Source of the DNA: Salinibacillus kushneri
Lineage (GTDB): Bacteria > Bacillota > Bacilli > Bacillales > Alkalibacillaceae
DNA: 64,000 bases
NCBI RefSeq assembly: GCF_900111405.1
Contig: NZ_FOHJ01000002.1
Coordinates: forward strand, 313,631-377,630
Reading direction: 5' to 3'
This document shows, piece by piece, positions 1 through 6,936 of the stretch. Position 1 is the first letter of the stretch; every line of letters begins with the position of its first letter. A program made the position numbers and the translations under genes. The notes under the pieces were generated by a model. The model ran no database searches. It saw only the letters and a program-made list of their open reading frames with translations, and was not told the origin of the DNA.

Positions 1-24
1 TTAATACCTTATAATATTAATTAT

Positions 25-453
25 TTACCCGAAGAAGGAATCATCGTTATTATTTTGTTCTTCTTTGTTTTTCTTCCTCGCCTGCTCCGTAATAAACTGA
101 AAATAACTCTCTAGCTGCTTAATCTCCTCTGCCCCCATGTTTCTCCATTTCTCTATATCGAAGAAACCGGATTGGTCGATACCATATTCTTTAACCAGGC
201 GATTGATTTCAGCCAATGAATCAAAATCATGATTCCTATCATATGTTGGTTGGTTAGATTCTCCTGTTAAATAGTCCATCGAGACTCCATATTTATTAGA
301 TAACTTTTTAAGTATCTCTATAGAAGGTTCGTTTCGCCCCTGTTCGTAATAACCATAACCACTTTCCGTGATACCTAAGTAATCCGCAACATCTTTTTGT
401 GTAAGTTTATTTTTCTTTCTTAGTTCTTTTAATCTTATACTTACATCTACCAT
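25..453 (-). CDS. Phage CI-like repressor (XRE family HTH)
   Basis: Probable lysogeny repressor of the prophage. The N-terminal ~65 residues form an XRE helix-turn-helix (RLKELRKKNKLTQKDVADYL, then the SGYGYYEQGRNEPS recognition segment). The rest is a short acidic, coiled C-terminal part without a peptidase dyad, so a LexA-type cleavage domain is not seen. The ATG at 453 is preferred over an upstream in-frame ATG at 555 because AAAGGATGA lies just upstream and because the longer form would run through the operator array. Divergent from the Cro-like gene at 602, the classical repressor/Cro switch. Length is 142 aa. The role is inferred from domain and position. Confidence 0.85.
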   Translation of the reverse strand: MVDVSIRLKELRKKNKLTQKDVADYLGITESGYGYYEQGRNEPSIEILKKLSNKYGVSMDYLTGESNQPTYDRNHDFDSLAEINRLVKEYGIDQSGFFDIEKWRNMGAEEIKQLESYFQFITEQARKKNKEEQNNNDDSFFG

Positions 454-491
454 CTCTCGATCATCCTTTATACTAGCGTAACTATATTGTA

Positions 492-589
492 CAACATATA
501 GTTGGGCATTTATATTAATACAACGAAAAATTGTAAAAAATGTTGACAACAACAAAATGTTGGGTTAAGATAAAAACAACAAAACGTTG
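492..589. promoter_or_regulatory. Lysogeny-switch operator array (CAAC-N5-GTTG sites)
   Basis: Four 13-bp copies of the dyad CAAC-N5-GTTG lie between the divergent repressor and Cro-like genes: 492-504, 521-533 (ends ATTG, degenerate), 550-562 and 577-589. Start-to-start spacing is 29, 29 and 27 bp. One site sits in the spacer of the rightward promoter and one overlaps the ribosome site of the Cro-like gene, as expected for repressor binding. That CI or Cro binds here is inference. Confidence 0.7.
543..571 (+). promoter_or_regulatory. Rightward early promoter
   Basis: TTGACA (543-548) and TAAGAT (566-571) are separated by 17 bp, a near-consensus SigA promoter reading toward the Cro-like gene. 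The operator dyad 550-562 fills the spacer, so repressor binding would block it. Confidence 0.65.
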
Positions 590-601
590 GGAGGTGACTT
601 C

Positions 602-859
602 ATGAAAAAAGAAAAGCGATGGATCCTAATTGAATTAAGAAAAAATATGTCTATGTCACAAAAAGATGTTGTTACTACTTTGCGTGAAGACTTTGGAATC
701 AAAATAACTGACAGTTATTATGGCATGATTGAGCAGGGGGTAAGAAACCCAAGCCTGAAATTGGCTCTATCAATAGCCAAGATTTTTAACTCTAATCCAG
801 AAGAAATTTTTTTTAAACAGAAATACAACAAAACGTTGTGTGGTCGGGAGGTGATCTAA
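602..859 (+). CDS. Cro-like XRE regulator
   Basis: An 85-aa protein that is almost entirely an HTH domain (MSMSQKDVVTTL, then YYGMIEQGVRNPS). It is the first gene of the early rightward transcript and probably antagonises the repressor. The ATG at 602 follows GGGAGGTGACTTC; an in-frame ATG-less extension to 587 would overlap the ribosome site. A further operator dyad lies inside its 3' end. Confidence 0.8.
   Translation: MKKEKRWILIELRKNMSMSQKDVVTTLREDFGIKITDSYYGMIEQGVRNPSLKLALSIAKIFNSNPEEIFFKQKYNKTLCGREVI
826..838. promoter_or_regulatory. Distal CAAC-N5-GTTG operator
   Basis: A fifth copy of the operator dyad, identical over 13 bp to the site at 577-589, inside the end of the Cro-like gene. 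It could serve looping by the repressor or control of the antirepressor gene downstream. Function is inference. Confidence 0.55.
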
Positions 860-915
860 CTGCCTATCGATTCGCATTGGATACAAATTCCTAAATATAA
901 AAGGGAGAAATCAAT

Positions 916-1632
916 ATGAATCAATTAACAAAAGTATTTGATGGCCACGAGTTAAAAATTGTTGAGTTAGAAAATGAACCTTGGTTTGTTGCCAAAGATG
1001 TGTGTGACATTCTATCTATTTCAAAATACCGAGATGCAGTCTCTCGACTTGATAATGACGAAAGGGGGTCGGTTAAAGTGGACACCCCTGGAGGACTTCA
1101 ACAAGTAAGTGGAGTTAACGAGTTCGGTCTTTACAACTTAGTATTATCTAGTCGCAAACCTGAAGCCAAACAATTCAAGCGCTGGATTACCCATGAAGTA
1201 ATTCCTTCAATCAGAAAAACAGGTTCCTATGAATTAGAACAACCTAAAAGCCAATTAGAAATTTTGCAAGGCGCAGTTAACGAAATAGTTAGCCAAGATA
1301 AAAGAATCACGAACCTGGAAGAAACCATGCGCATTGATGGTGGACAAGAATTCCAGATTCGCTCTAAAGCAAACTCTGTTGTTATTGAAGCTTTAGGTGG
1401 CAAAGAATCACCTGCTTACAAGCAATTAAACAGAAAAGCTTTTTCCGAGTTTTGGAGAGAATTCAAAAAACATTTCTCTCTTCCTAGATACGGTGATTTA
1501 CCTAAAAAACAATTTGAAGATGGATTGCGTTTTATCGGAATGTGGCAACCATCTACCGGTTTAAGAATTGAAATCGAAACAACAAACGATGAGGGTGATC
1601 TAAATGAAAGACATAAAACCACCAAAAATTAG
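916..1632 (+). CDS. Phage antirepressor (Bro-N plus ORF6C type)
   Basis: A 238-aa antirepressor. The N-terminal ~110 residues match the Bro-N/P22-type antirepressor domain (ENEPWFVAKDVCDIL, then GLYNLVLSSRKPEAKQF and RWITHEVIPSIRKTG). The C-terminal ~100 residues resemble the ORF6C domain (AYKQLNRKAFSEFWREFK). Such proteins counteract phage repressors or act as induction-linked DNA-binding regulators. The start follows AAGGGAGAAATCAAT. Its end overlaps the next small gene by 29 bp. It is preceded by a 56-bp spacer after the Cro-like gene and is likely in the same early transcript. Confidence 0.85.
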   Translation: MNQLTKVFDGHELKIVELENEPWFVAKDVCDILSISKYRDAVSRLDNDERGSVKVDTPGGLQQVSGVNEFGLYNLVLSSRKPEAKQFKRWITHEVIPSIRKTGSYELEQPKSQLEILQGAVNEIVSQDKRITNLEETMRIDGGQEFQIRSKANSVVIEALGGKESPAYKQLNRKAFSEFWREFKKHFSLPRYGDLPKKQFEDGLRFIGMWQPSTGLRIEIETTNDEGDLNERHKTTKN

Positions 1633-1741
1633 TCATGAAACAAAATTGACCATTGTTCGTTTTTTTGCCGAACATTCAGCACCAAAAATAATTACTAAGA
1701 AAAAGAACAAGGAACAAGACGGTGACCAGGAAGCCGTCTAA
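1604..1741 (+). CDS. Small basic phage protein (45 aa)
   Basis: A 45-aa lysine-rich hypothetical that starts with ATG after GAGGGTGAT and overlaps the end of the antirepressor gene. It begins MKDIKPPKISHETKLTIVRF and ends with a charged tail. The overlap and ribosome site suggest translational coupling. No function is recognised. Confidence 0.6.
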   Translation: MKDIKPPKISHETKLTIVRFFAEHSAPKIITKKKNKEQDGDQEAV

Positions 1742-1794
1742 TTTAATCCTATCAATCTAATTACTTATTAATGGTAGAAGGGAGGTGGTGAAAA

Positions 1795-2319
1795 ATGGCA
1801 AAAGGTAGTCGAGCTGCAAATACACTTAAGAATTCACGAAAAAGTACAGGGAAAACCCAACAGCAACTTTCAATGGAAACTTACTTATCCCGCGAAGCAG
1901 TTTGTAAGCAGGAAAATGGAGAGTACAAGGTTCAGCCGGAAATGGCGCAGCACTTTATGGATCAATATAACAACCCATGGGTGGCGTTGGAAGCTGCGGA
2001 AGAATACGTCGGATGGGGCGTTACCCGTTTAGATGGACGAGCTGCAGACCTACATAGAAGTTCCGTTAAGGACAAGACAGCAGAAGAGTTGGAAGAAGCA
2101 CTCGAAGCCATTAAGCGAGTCAAAACGTCATTAAATCCTGATTTTGTTGAAAGCTTTCAGGTACAAGAAATTAAACAATCTGTTCAAGAAATGATGGATG
2201 TTGTGACAGCTGGAGTGAACTGGATAGCAGTTGTTTGTGATGAATACAAATTAAATTGGTCCGAACAGTGGGATGAACATCATAGAAAACTAAAATCTCG
2301 TGATTATGTTAGGAGCTGA
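1795..2319 (+). CDS. Phage protein with degenerate HTH-like N-terminus
   Basis: 174 aa. Residues ~10-45 (TLKNSRKSTGKTQQQLSMET, then LSREAVCKQENGEYKVQPEM) look like an XRE-type helix-turn-helix, with the remainder helical and acidic. The start follows GGGAGGTGGTGAAAA. Probably an early regulatory protein; the DNA-binding assignment is tentative because the recognition helix is poorly conserved. Confidence 0.6.
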   Translation: MAKGSRAANTLKNSRKSTGKTQQQLSMETYLSREAVCKQENGEYKVQPEMAQHFMDQYNNPWVALEAAEEYVGWGVTRLDGRAADLHRSSVKDKTAEELEEALEAIKRVKTSLNPDFVESFQVQEIKQSVQEMMDVVTAGVNWIAVVCDEYKLNWSEQWDEHHRKLKSRDYVRS

Positions 2320-2324
2320 TTGAT

Positions 2325-2618
2325 ATGAATTTTGAAGACCAGTTTTTACCTGAGGATATTGAAAGAGCGAAACAAGAGCGTGCATGTGGAATTTACTTAA
2401 TTGAGCCAATGAAGCTTGAGTTTGAATATGGGAATTTTGAATCCGTTGAATACTTTTACCAGGACTTAAAGAAGACGTTAAACACACTTAATTATATGAG
2501 AAATAACAAAATCATTAGTGATCGAGAAAAGCACCAAGTGATGGTTAAAGCCGTTCCACTAAATCCATTAACGATGCAACACATCTTGAGGATGAAGGGG
2601 AAAAATGGTTATGAATGA
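2325..2618 (+). CDS. Hypothetical early phage protein
   Basis: 97 aa, soluble, acidic N-terminus and basic C-terminus. Five bases separate it from the preceding gene, and the ribosome site (TTAGGAGCTGATTGAT) lies at that gene's end, so the two are probably translated together. No domain recognised. Confidence 0.6.
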   Translation: MNFEDQFLPEDIERAKQERACGIYLIEPMKLEFEYGNFESVEYFYQDLKKTLNTLNYMRNNKIISDREKHQVMVKAVPLNPLTMQHILRMKGKNGYE

Positions 2619-2700
2619 TAAAGCAGTTGACCGTTGGATGTATTTCTTCTCTGTATTGATGTTCATTGTTTGGCAAGTTGTTATCCGTCTAAATGCATAA
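2605..2700 (+). CDS. Single-span membrane peptide (31 aa)
   Basis: Overlaps the previous gene by 14 bp and has an upstream GATGAAGGGG ribosome site. It encodes a short polar N-terminus followed by one hydrophobic helix (MYFFSVLMFIVWQVVIRL). Possibly a membrane anchor or toxin-like peptide; function unknown. An internal ATG at 2611 is an alternative start. Confidence 0.5.
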   Translation: MVMNDKAVDRWMYFFSVLMFIVWQVVIRLNA

Positions 2701-3042
2701 AAAATCAGCAAGCTATTTAGCTTACTGATTTCTATGGAATAACTAGTGAATTAAATTTACCACAAATGAATAAAAACGGCAAGGTCTGGCTTTGCCGTCA
2801 TGCCTGGGAATGATGATTACCTCCTATTAACAAATTGCGTCTGTTTAAGATGGTCGAGTGTCTAATTCCCCTTCATTTCTGAATGTTTATTTGCCATACA
2901 TTCCCGGGCATGACGGTGCAGCTAGGCACCATAAAAAAAGAGCGACTCCACAAAATGTGAGAATCGCTCCCTTAGAAAATATTGCTAAATATATTTTCTC
3001 ACAGCTTTGTTCAAAAAACAATATGAAAGGAGTGTGAACCAA
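2701..3042. other. Structured intergenic region between early operon and replication genes
   Basis: No gene of normal size is seen. The stretch is packed with inverted repeats. A terminator-like stem sits at 2702-2731 right after the early genes. A large nested inverted repeat follows at 2779-2930. An imperfect hairpin with GAGCGA and TCGCTC ends lies at 2940-2970. On the minus strand the element at 2775-2796 followed by T-residues reads as an intrinsic terminator, so a minus-strand transcript may end here. Confidence 0.55.
2779..2930. repeat. Nested inverted repeat with ~85-nt loop
   Basis: Arms at 2794-2812 and 2899-2917 are complementary over 19 bp with one or two mismatches (core GCCGTCATGCC pairing with GGCATGACGG). 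Each arm is flanked by its own small hairpin: CGGCAA/TTTGCCG on the left and GGTGC/GCACC at 2915-2930 on the right. The symmetry suggests a folded RNA or a small palindromic mobile sequence; it matches no RNA family I recognise. Confidence 0.55.
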
Positions 3043-3222
3043 TTGCTAGTGCCTCATAAGGTTATTATTCCAGGTCAAATCGCTAATCTACGTGATCAGG
3101 ACACCAATTTATTTTTTAATCAATTAAAGAATTGGTTGATAACTGCTTATCCAGATTATGAATTGATTGCAGTTGAGGGCAAAATTGCACACTGTCAGCC
3201 CAAAAAACTCACTTTACTTTGA
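3043..3222 (+). CDS. Small hypothetical phage protein
   Basis: 59 aa. The TTG at 3043 is chosen because AAAGGAGTG lies ten bases upstream; a TTG at 3007 in the same frame has no ribosome site. The sequence is a compact alpha/beta domain (PHKVIIPGQIANLRDQDTNL). It directly precedes the replication genes. No function recognised. Confidence 0.6.
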   Translation: MLVPHKVIIPGQIANLRDQDTNLFFNQLKNWLITAYPDYELIAVEGKIAHCQPKKLTLL

Positions 3223-3293
3223 TGGTTTGTACTATTCTATGAAGATCTCATCATTTCATGACCAAATTTTTAATAAAAGAGGTCGATAACCCA

Positions 3294-3995
3294 ATGAATT
3301 ATCTAAAGGAGATTAACGCCTTTTATGATTGGCTCGAAACAAACAAGCTTTCAGCATCAGACATTGTCTTATGGCATGCATTGATGCATATAAACAATAA
3401 AAGTGGATGGAGAGCACAGTTTGCGGTAGCCATATCAGTCCTGGAAATGAAAACAGGATTAACTAGGCGAACGATTGAACGTTCAAGAAATCGCTTGTAC
3501 CAATGTGGGTTAATTGAATGGAAATCTAGAAAAGGAAATCAGGCTGCAGTTTATAAGATGAAAAGTTTAGACGGTCATAAAGTCGCACAAAATGACGTGC
3601 AACCTGTCGCACAGTCTGACGTACTATCTGTCGCACAACCTGTCGCTATTACTAAACCAAACGAAACTAAACATAAACAAAACAAAGACCTATCCTATTC
3701 GCGTGTTATTCAAACAGCTCAGGAATACTTTATGGTTCTTAGTCCAAAACAGCAAATGACCTTAGATAGCTACATTGATGACTTAGGAGAAGAGTTGGTA
3801 CTTGAAGCGATGAAAAGAGCCAAAAGGGAAATGAAAAACTTTGATTATGCAGCTGGTGTATTAAGAAAATGGTACCAAAAAGGAATTAAGTCATTGGCCA
3901 ATGTTTTTAAAGACGATAACCAGTTTGAACAATTCAAGCATAAAAAACAACAAAAAGGACAAAAAGTATCAGGTGATTATTCGCATTTATTCTAG
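3294..3995 (+). CDS. DnaD-like replication initiation protein
   Basis: 233 aa. The N-terminal ~85 residues are a winged-helix type domain (ASDIVLWHALMHINNKSGW, then TGLTRRTIERSRNRLYQCGL). The C-terminal part (residues ~140-205) matches the DnaD/DnaB C-terminal domain, with FDYAAGVLRKWYQKGI. A low-complexity linker repeats VAQ-type segments. Such proteins bind the phage origin and recruit the helicase loader, the gene directly downstream. The ATG at 3294 has GAGGT upstream; an upstream ATG at 3258 has none. Confidence 0.85.
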   Translation: MNYLKEINAFYDWLETNKLSASDIVLWHALMHINNKSGWRAQFAVAISVLEMKTGLTRRTIERSRNRLYQCGLIEWKSRKGNQAAVYKMKSLDGHKVAQNDVQPVAQSDVLSVAQPVAITKPNETKHKQNKDLSYSRVIQTAQEYFMVLSPKQQMTLDSYIDDLGEELVLEAMKRAKREMKNFDYAAGVLRKWYQKGIKSLANVFKDDNQFEQFKHKKQQKGQKVSGDYSHLF

Positions 3996-4006
3996 GTGGT
4001 GAGTTT

Positions 4007-4810
4007 TTGAAAAATATAGCAAACTTAATAGGATCTATCGATAAAGTTGGTGAACGGACTTGTGAAGAATGCGGTTCTACTGTCCCCATTTATCAACGGA
4101 CGGATTCAGAAGGAAATGTTCATAAGCATTCAATCTGCCTAAGATGTGATAACAATATTTTGATAGCTAATCTACCAAGCAAAGAAGATGTTCCAAAAAA
4201 AAGGTTGGAGTCTTGGGTGAAAAATCATGAACACGTGGACGAAAGTATAAAGCATGCTTCTTTTGCTACATTTAAACCAACTACAGACTCCCAACATGAT
4301 GCAAAGAGACTTTCAATGGGATATGCTAAAAAATTTGGAGAGTTTGAGAAGAATCATTCGATTTTGTTCAAAGGTGATGTGGGTATAGGTAAAAGCCATT
4401 TAGCCTACAGCATTGCAAGGGAAGTAAAAAGAAAGGGCTATTCAGTATTATTTATTCCTGTACCGAACCTTATGAACGCAATTAAAGCAACCTATCAATC
4501 TAATTCTCATGAGTCTCAAGAGGATTTTATGAGTTTTATAGGTGAATTGGACTTACTTATTCTCGATGATATTGGGTCAGAATATGTGAAAGTAGATCCC
4601 AATGGTTTTGAGTCCTGGGCAGCTGATATATTATTCCAAATCACTAACATTCGCCAAAATAAGCCCACTATTTACACAACCAACTACACAAGTGCTGAAA
4701 TGGAGCAAAAATACGGGCGACAATCCAAACGTATTCTTTCCCGTATGTTGTCTGGTGCAGAAGTAATTACCTTTGAAAGCAAAGATATGCGAGTGGAGGT
4801 GATGGATTAA
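4007..4810 (+). CDS. DnaC/DnaI-like helicase loader ATPase
   Basis: 267 aa, TTG start after AGGTGGTGAG. The N-terminus carries a Cys4 zinc site (C19, C22, C44, C47). The AAA+ core has Walker A GDVGIGKS (123-130), Walker B LLILDD (183-188) and a later arginine-rich SKRILSRML segment. It loads the replicative helicase onto phage DNA together with the DnaD-like protein. It overlaps the next gene by one base. Confidence 0.9.
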   Translation: MKNIANLIGSIDKVGERTCEECGSTVPIYQRTDSEGNVHKHSICLRCDNNILIANLPSKEDVPKKRLESWVKNHEHVDESIKHASFATFKPTTDSQHDAKRLSMGYAKKFGEFEKNHSILFKGDVGIGKSHLAYSIAREVKRKGYSVLFIPVPNLMNAIKATYQSNSHESQEDFMSFIGELDLLILDDIGSEYVKVDPNGFESWAADILFQITNIRQNKPTIYTTNYTSAEMEQKYGRQSKRILSRMLSGAEVITFESKDMRVEVMD

Positions 4811-5007
4811 TGTGTCCTTTATGCAACGGGCGTGGTGTTATGTGGGTTGAAGTTGCGATTGGATGTGCTCAGGTTGAGAAATGTCCTGACTGCGAACCAA
4901 AGTCCAGGGAGCAACTAGATAAAGAGTTAGCTGATTTCAACAAAAGATTAAGTGATGCAATTTATAAGCACGAGGTGAAAGCATATGCCGGTATACATAG
5001 CTCATGA
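4810..5007 (+). CDS. Small zinc-finger protein (DnaJ-type CXXCXGXG)
   Basis: 65 aa. It opens with CPLCNGRG and later has CPDC, a single treble-clef or rubredoxin-like metal site, followed by a coiled helix. One-base overlap (TAATG) with the helicase-loader gene implies coupled expression. A role as an accessory of the replication complex is a guess from position. Confidence 0.65.
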   Translation: MCPLCNGRGVMWVEVAIGCAQVEKCPDCEPKSREQLDKELADFNKRLSDAIYKHEVKAYAGIHSS

Positions 5008-5212
5008 TGAACGCAGCTTAGATTGGAAACCGGCTGAACTAAATGAATTTGAAGAATTGTGGAATTCAGGAGAGCCTTTACACGATATAGCCAAAAAATT
5101 AAATAGACCTCAGATTGAAATTGCTTTAATTATTCTAGATCGAGCAGATAAGGGTCATATAAATCCACGAGAAGGAGGGGTTTTTGGTAATGCTTTTAAG
5201 AGTAAAAGTTAA
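4985..5212 (+). CDS. Hypothetical phage protein, possible HTH
   Basis: 75 aa, ATG after GAGGTGAAAGC, overlapping the previous gene by 23 bp. The central stretch (LWNSGEPLHDIAKKLNRPQIEIALIILD, residues ~26-53) looks like a helix-turn-helix of the Sigma-70 region 4 or GcrA type. Tight packing places it in the replication operon. DNA binding is tentative. Confidence 0.6.
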   Translation: MPVYIAHDERSLDWKPAELNEFEELWNSGEPLHDIAKKLNRPQIEIALIILDRADKGHINPREGGVFGNAFKSKS

Positions 5213-5441
5213 CGACTTCCAATTCAGTGCTGTTCCAGTCACGGATAAAATCATTGTTTCAGAAATTAGTTCAGGAGCGAGATTTTTTGAAACTCCTATC
5301 CCTAAAGAGGTTAAAGGCTTTGAATCTACCATGACATTTTTAGAAATCTCGATAGGGGCAAGGATTCTTATGATAATTAAAAAATTAGGGGGAAGAAGTT
5401 ATGCAAAAGGAAGTCAGACGTTTAAAAGAGTTTGCTGTTAA
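5190..5441 (+). CDS. Hypothetical small phage protein
   Basis: 83 aa, ATG at 5190 after GAAGGAGGGG; a TTG at 5184 would sit too close to this site. Begins MLLRVKVNDFQFSAVPVTDK, a beta-rich sequence. Its last 41 bp overlap another gene read in a different frame, so the C-terminus may be non-essential. Confidence 0.5.
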   Translation: MLLRVKVNDFQFSAVPVTDKIIVSEISSGARFFETPIPKEVKGFESTMTFLEISIGARILMIIKKLGGRSYAKGSQTFKRVCC

Positions 5442-5520
5442 TGAATACGGAGAACAACCACCAATCACCAAAGTTGATACAGAATGGCTCAAAGAAGATA
5501 TAAGTGACACCCTGTATTAA
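5401..5520 (+). CDS. Small acidic phage protein (39 aa)
   Basis: Starts with ATG after GGGGGAAGAAGTT, nested over the end of the preceding gene. The sequence begins MQKEVRRLKEFAVNEYGEQP and is acidic at its end. It has a good ribosome site but no recognised domain. Confidence 0.5.
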   Translation: MQKEVRRLKEFAVNEYGEQPPITKVDTEWLKEDISDTLY

Positions 5521-5550
5521 GAAACATATTTAAAAGAAAGGAGAAATCAC

Positions 5551-5715
5551 ATGCTTGAATCCATTCATGGACCAGTTAAGACTTATTATTTAACACCCGA
5601 AGAATTGGCAGAGCGACAGAAAGGAAGAGCTGTGAATCTGTTTCATCGTAAGAAAGCTAAACGTCAACAAAGGCAAGTGGATTACAGATGGCCAAAATCT
5701 AGACAGAAAGGGTGA
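5551..5715 (+). CDS. Small basic phage protein (54 aa)
   Basis: ATG preceded by GAAAGGAGAAATCAC. Residues ~15-25 (YLTPEELAERQKG) resemble a helical motif, followed by a strongly basic tail (HRKKAKRQQRQ) that could bind nucleic acid. No family recognised. Spaced 4 bp from the next gene. Confidence 0.55.
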   Translation: MLESIHGPVKTYYLTPEELAERQKGRAVNLFHRKKAKRQQRQVDYRWPKSRQKG

Positions 5716-5719
5716 AAGT

Positions 5720-5914
5720 ATGTCAAAGGAATACGCCGTTTATCGTGGGGAAGAAGTTATTTGCATTGGTACTGAGCAAGAATGTGCAGCAAAGATGGGA
5801 ATTAAGTTGCTAAGCTTTCGCCATTACACCATGCCTTCCTACAAGAAACTGAGAGCCAAGGCCAAAAATCCTGATAAATGGATAATGGTGATTAATCTAG
5901 ATGATGAGGATTAG
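5720..5914 (+). CDS. Hypothetical phage protein (64 aa)
   Basis: ATG after AGAAAGGGTGAAAGT. The N-terminus EYAVYRGEEVICIGTEQECA is the kind of small beta-hairpin/helix domain found in many Firmicute phages near replication genes. The following gene's protein contains a similar segment (YAVIDSRNNAIYFEGTQWEC), so the two may be paralogous. Function unknown. Confidence 0.6.
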   Translation: MSKEYAVYRGEEVICIGTEQECAAKMGIKLLSFRHYTMPSYKKLRAKAKNPDKWIMVINLDDED

Positions 5915-5939
5915 ACAGAAAATGCGAAGGAGGAAAACA

Positions 5940-6206
5940 ATGAAAGAAGTAAAATATGAGGATTGGATTAAAGGAATTAAAGAATTAAATAAAGGACAAC
6001 CTGATTTGATGGACTTAGTGCAACAGCAAATTGATTCTTATGAAGCGGATAAAAACAAAGATTATGCTGTTATTGATTCAAGGAATAATGCGATTTATTT
6101 TGAAGGAACACAATGGGAATGTATGAAGTTTCTAAATACAAACTATCCCGAGAATGAAATTGGTTCTGAACATATGAAGGTAGGGATTAATTGGTCAATA
6201 AACTAA
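5940..6206 (+). CDS. Hypothetical phage protein (88 aa)
   Basis: ATG after GAAGGAGGAAAACA. The C-terminal half (residues ~38-70) resembles the 64-aa protein encoded just upstream, suggesting tandem duplication. The N-terminal ~30 residues are helical. No function recognised. Confidence 0.55.
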   Translation: MKEVKYEDWIKGIKELNKGQPDLMDLVQQQIDSYEADKNKDYAVIDSRNNAIYFEGTQWECMKFLNTNYPENEIGSEHMKVGINWSIN

Positions 6207-6257
6207 TTCGCATTTCGACCAGAATATGACATATTTAAAATAAGAGAGGGTGATGTT

Positions 6258-6428
6258 GTGAAGTGCCCTACGTGTAAACACAAGATTACTAAAGTCATTG
6301 ATTCAAGGCCGTTCGGAAGAGAAATTAAGAGGCGAAGAAAATGTCCATCCTGCTCAATTCGATTTAATACTTATGAGTACGTTGATACAGAAAGCATACC
6401 TGAATCTGCAGCAAGGGAGGCGAAGTAA
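6258..6428 (+). CDS. Mini NrdR-like zinc-ribbon protein
   Basis: 56 aa, GTG start with AGAGGG seven bases upstream. It closely resembles only the N-terminal zinc ribbon of the ribonucleotide reductase repressor NrdR: CPTCKH, then VIDSRP, then [20 protein letters not shown]. The ATP-cone that senses nucleotides in NrdR is absent. It may bind NrdR boxes without nucleotide control, or be a general DNA-binding zinc finger. It abuts the next gene. Confidence 0.65.
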   Translation: MKCPTCKHKITKVIDSRPFGREIKRRRKCPSCSIRFNTYEYVDTESIPESAAREAK

Positions 6429-6668
6429 TTGGAACAGGTGGATATTTATGAATACTTTGGTACAGAAAGTGATCCGTTGTTCCAGGAAATAAATCAGCTA
6501 GAGAATGGTGGTTACATAGAGCTGGAACAAGGGATTATTAGGAAAAATGAGCTTGGAATATATGAGATTGAAACTGAGGATATCCATGAGGCATCAAAAA
6601 GTCCAGTTAAAGTATATGAGAAGTTAGCAGAAATGATAAACGAAAAAATTATGTTCCAAGAGACATAA
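6429..6668 (+). CDS. Hypothetical acidic phage protein
   Basis: 79 aa, TTG start immediately after the NrdR-like gene's stop codon, with GGGAGG upstream inside that gene. Strongly acidic (EYFGTESDPLFQEINQLENG). Coupled translation with the zinc-ribbon gene is likely. No domain recognised. Confidence 0.5.
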   Translation: MEQVDIYEYFGTESDPLFQEINQLENGGYIELEQGIIRKNELGIYEIETEDIHEASKSPVKVYEKLAEMINEKIMFQET

Positions 6669-6738
6669 ATAAAAAAGCCGAAAGCGTGGCTCCCGACTTT
6701 GGTCATCCTAAATCTATTATAACATGGGGGCCTGCTTC

Positions 6739-6936
6739 GTGCGATTAGAAGATGTTAATGTAGATACAAGTTCAAAGAAAATGGAAATCGATATAGAAGG
6801 AAATAAGCCGTTTTGTGTCGTATATTGTAATGGGAAAGCAAGGAAAACTTATTTGCCTGATCATGGTGAAACAAAAGTGATTACTCACCAGGGGAGGGTA
6901 AAGAGGTTGAAGTTTGATGAGGGGGAGGAGTTTTGA
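6739..6936 (+). CDS. XtrA-like phage protein
   Basis: 65 aa. The sequence RLEDVNVDTSSKKMEIDIEG, then CVVYCNGKARK, LPDHGETKV and a DEGEEF end recalls the XtrA family of the B. subtilis PBSX prophage. The GTG at 6739 is preferred because GGGGG sits nine bases upstream and family members begin at this point; an ATG at 6724 lacks a ribosome site. Overlaps the next gene by 4 bp. Function of the family is unknown to me. Confidence 0.55.
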   Translation: MRLEDVNVDTSSKKMEIDIEGNKPFCVVYCNGKARKTYLPDHGETKVITHQGRVKRLKFDEGEEF

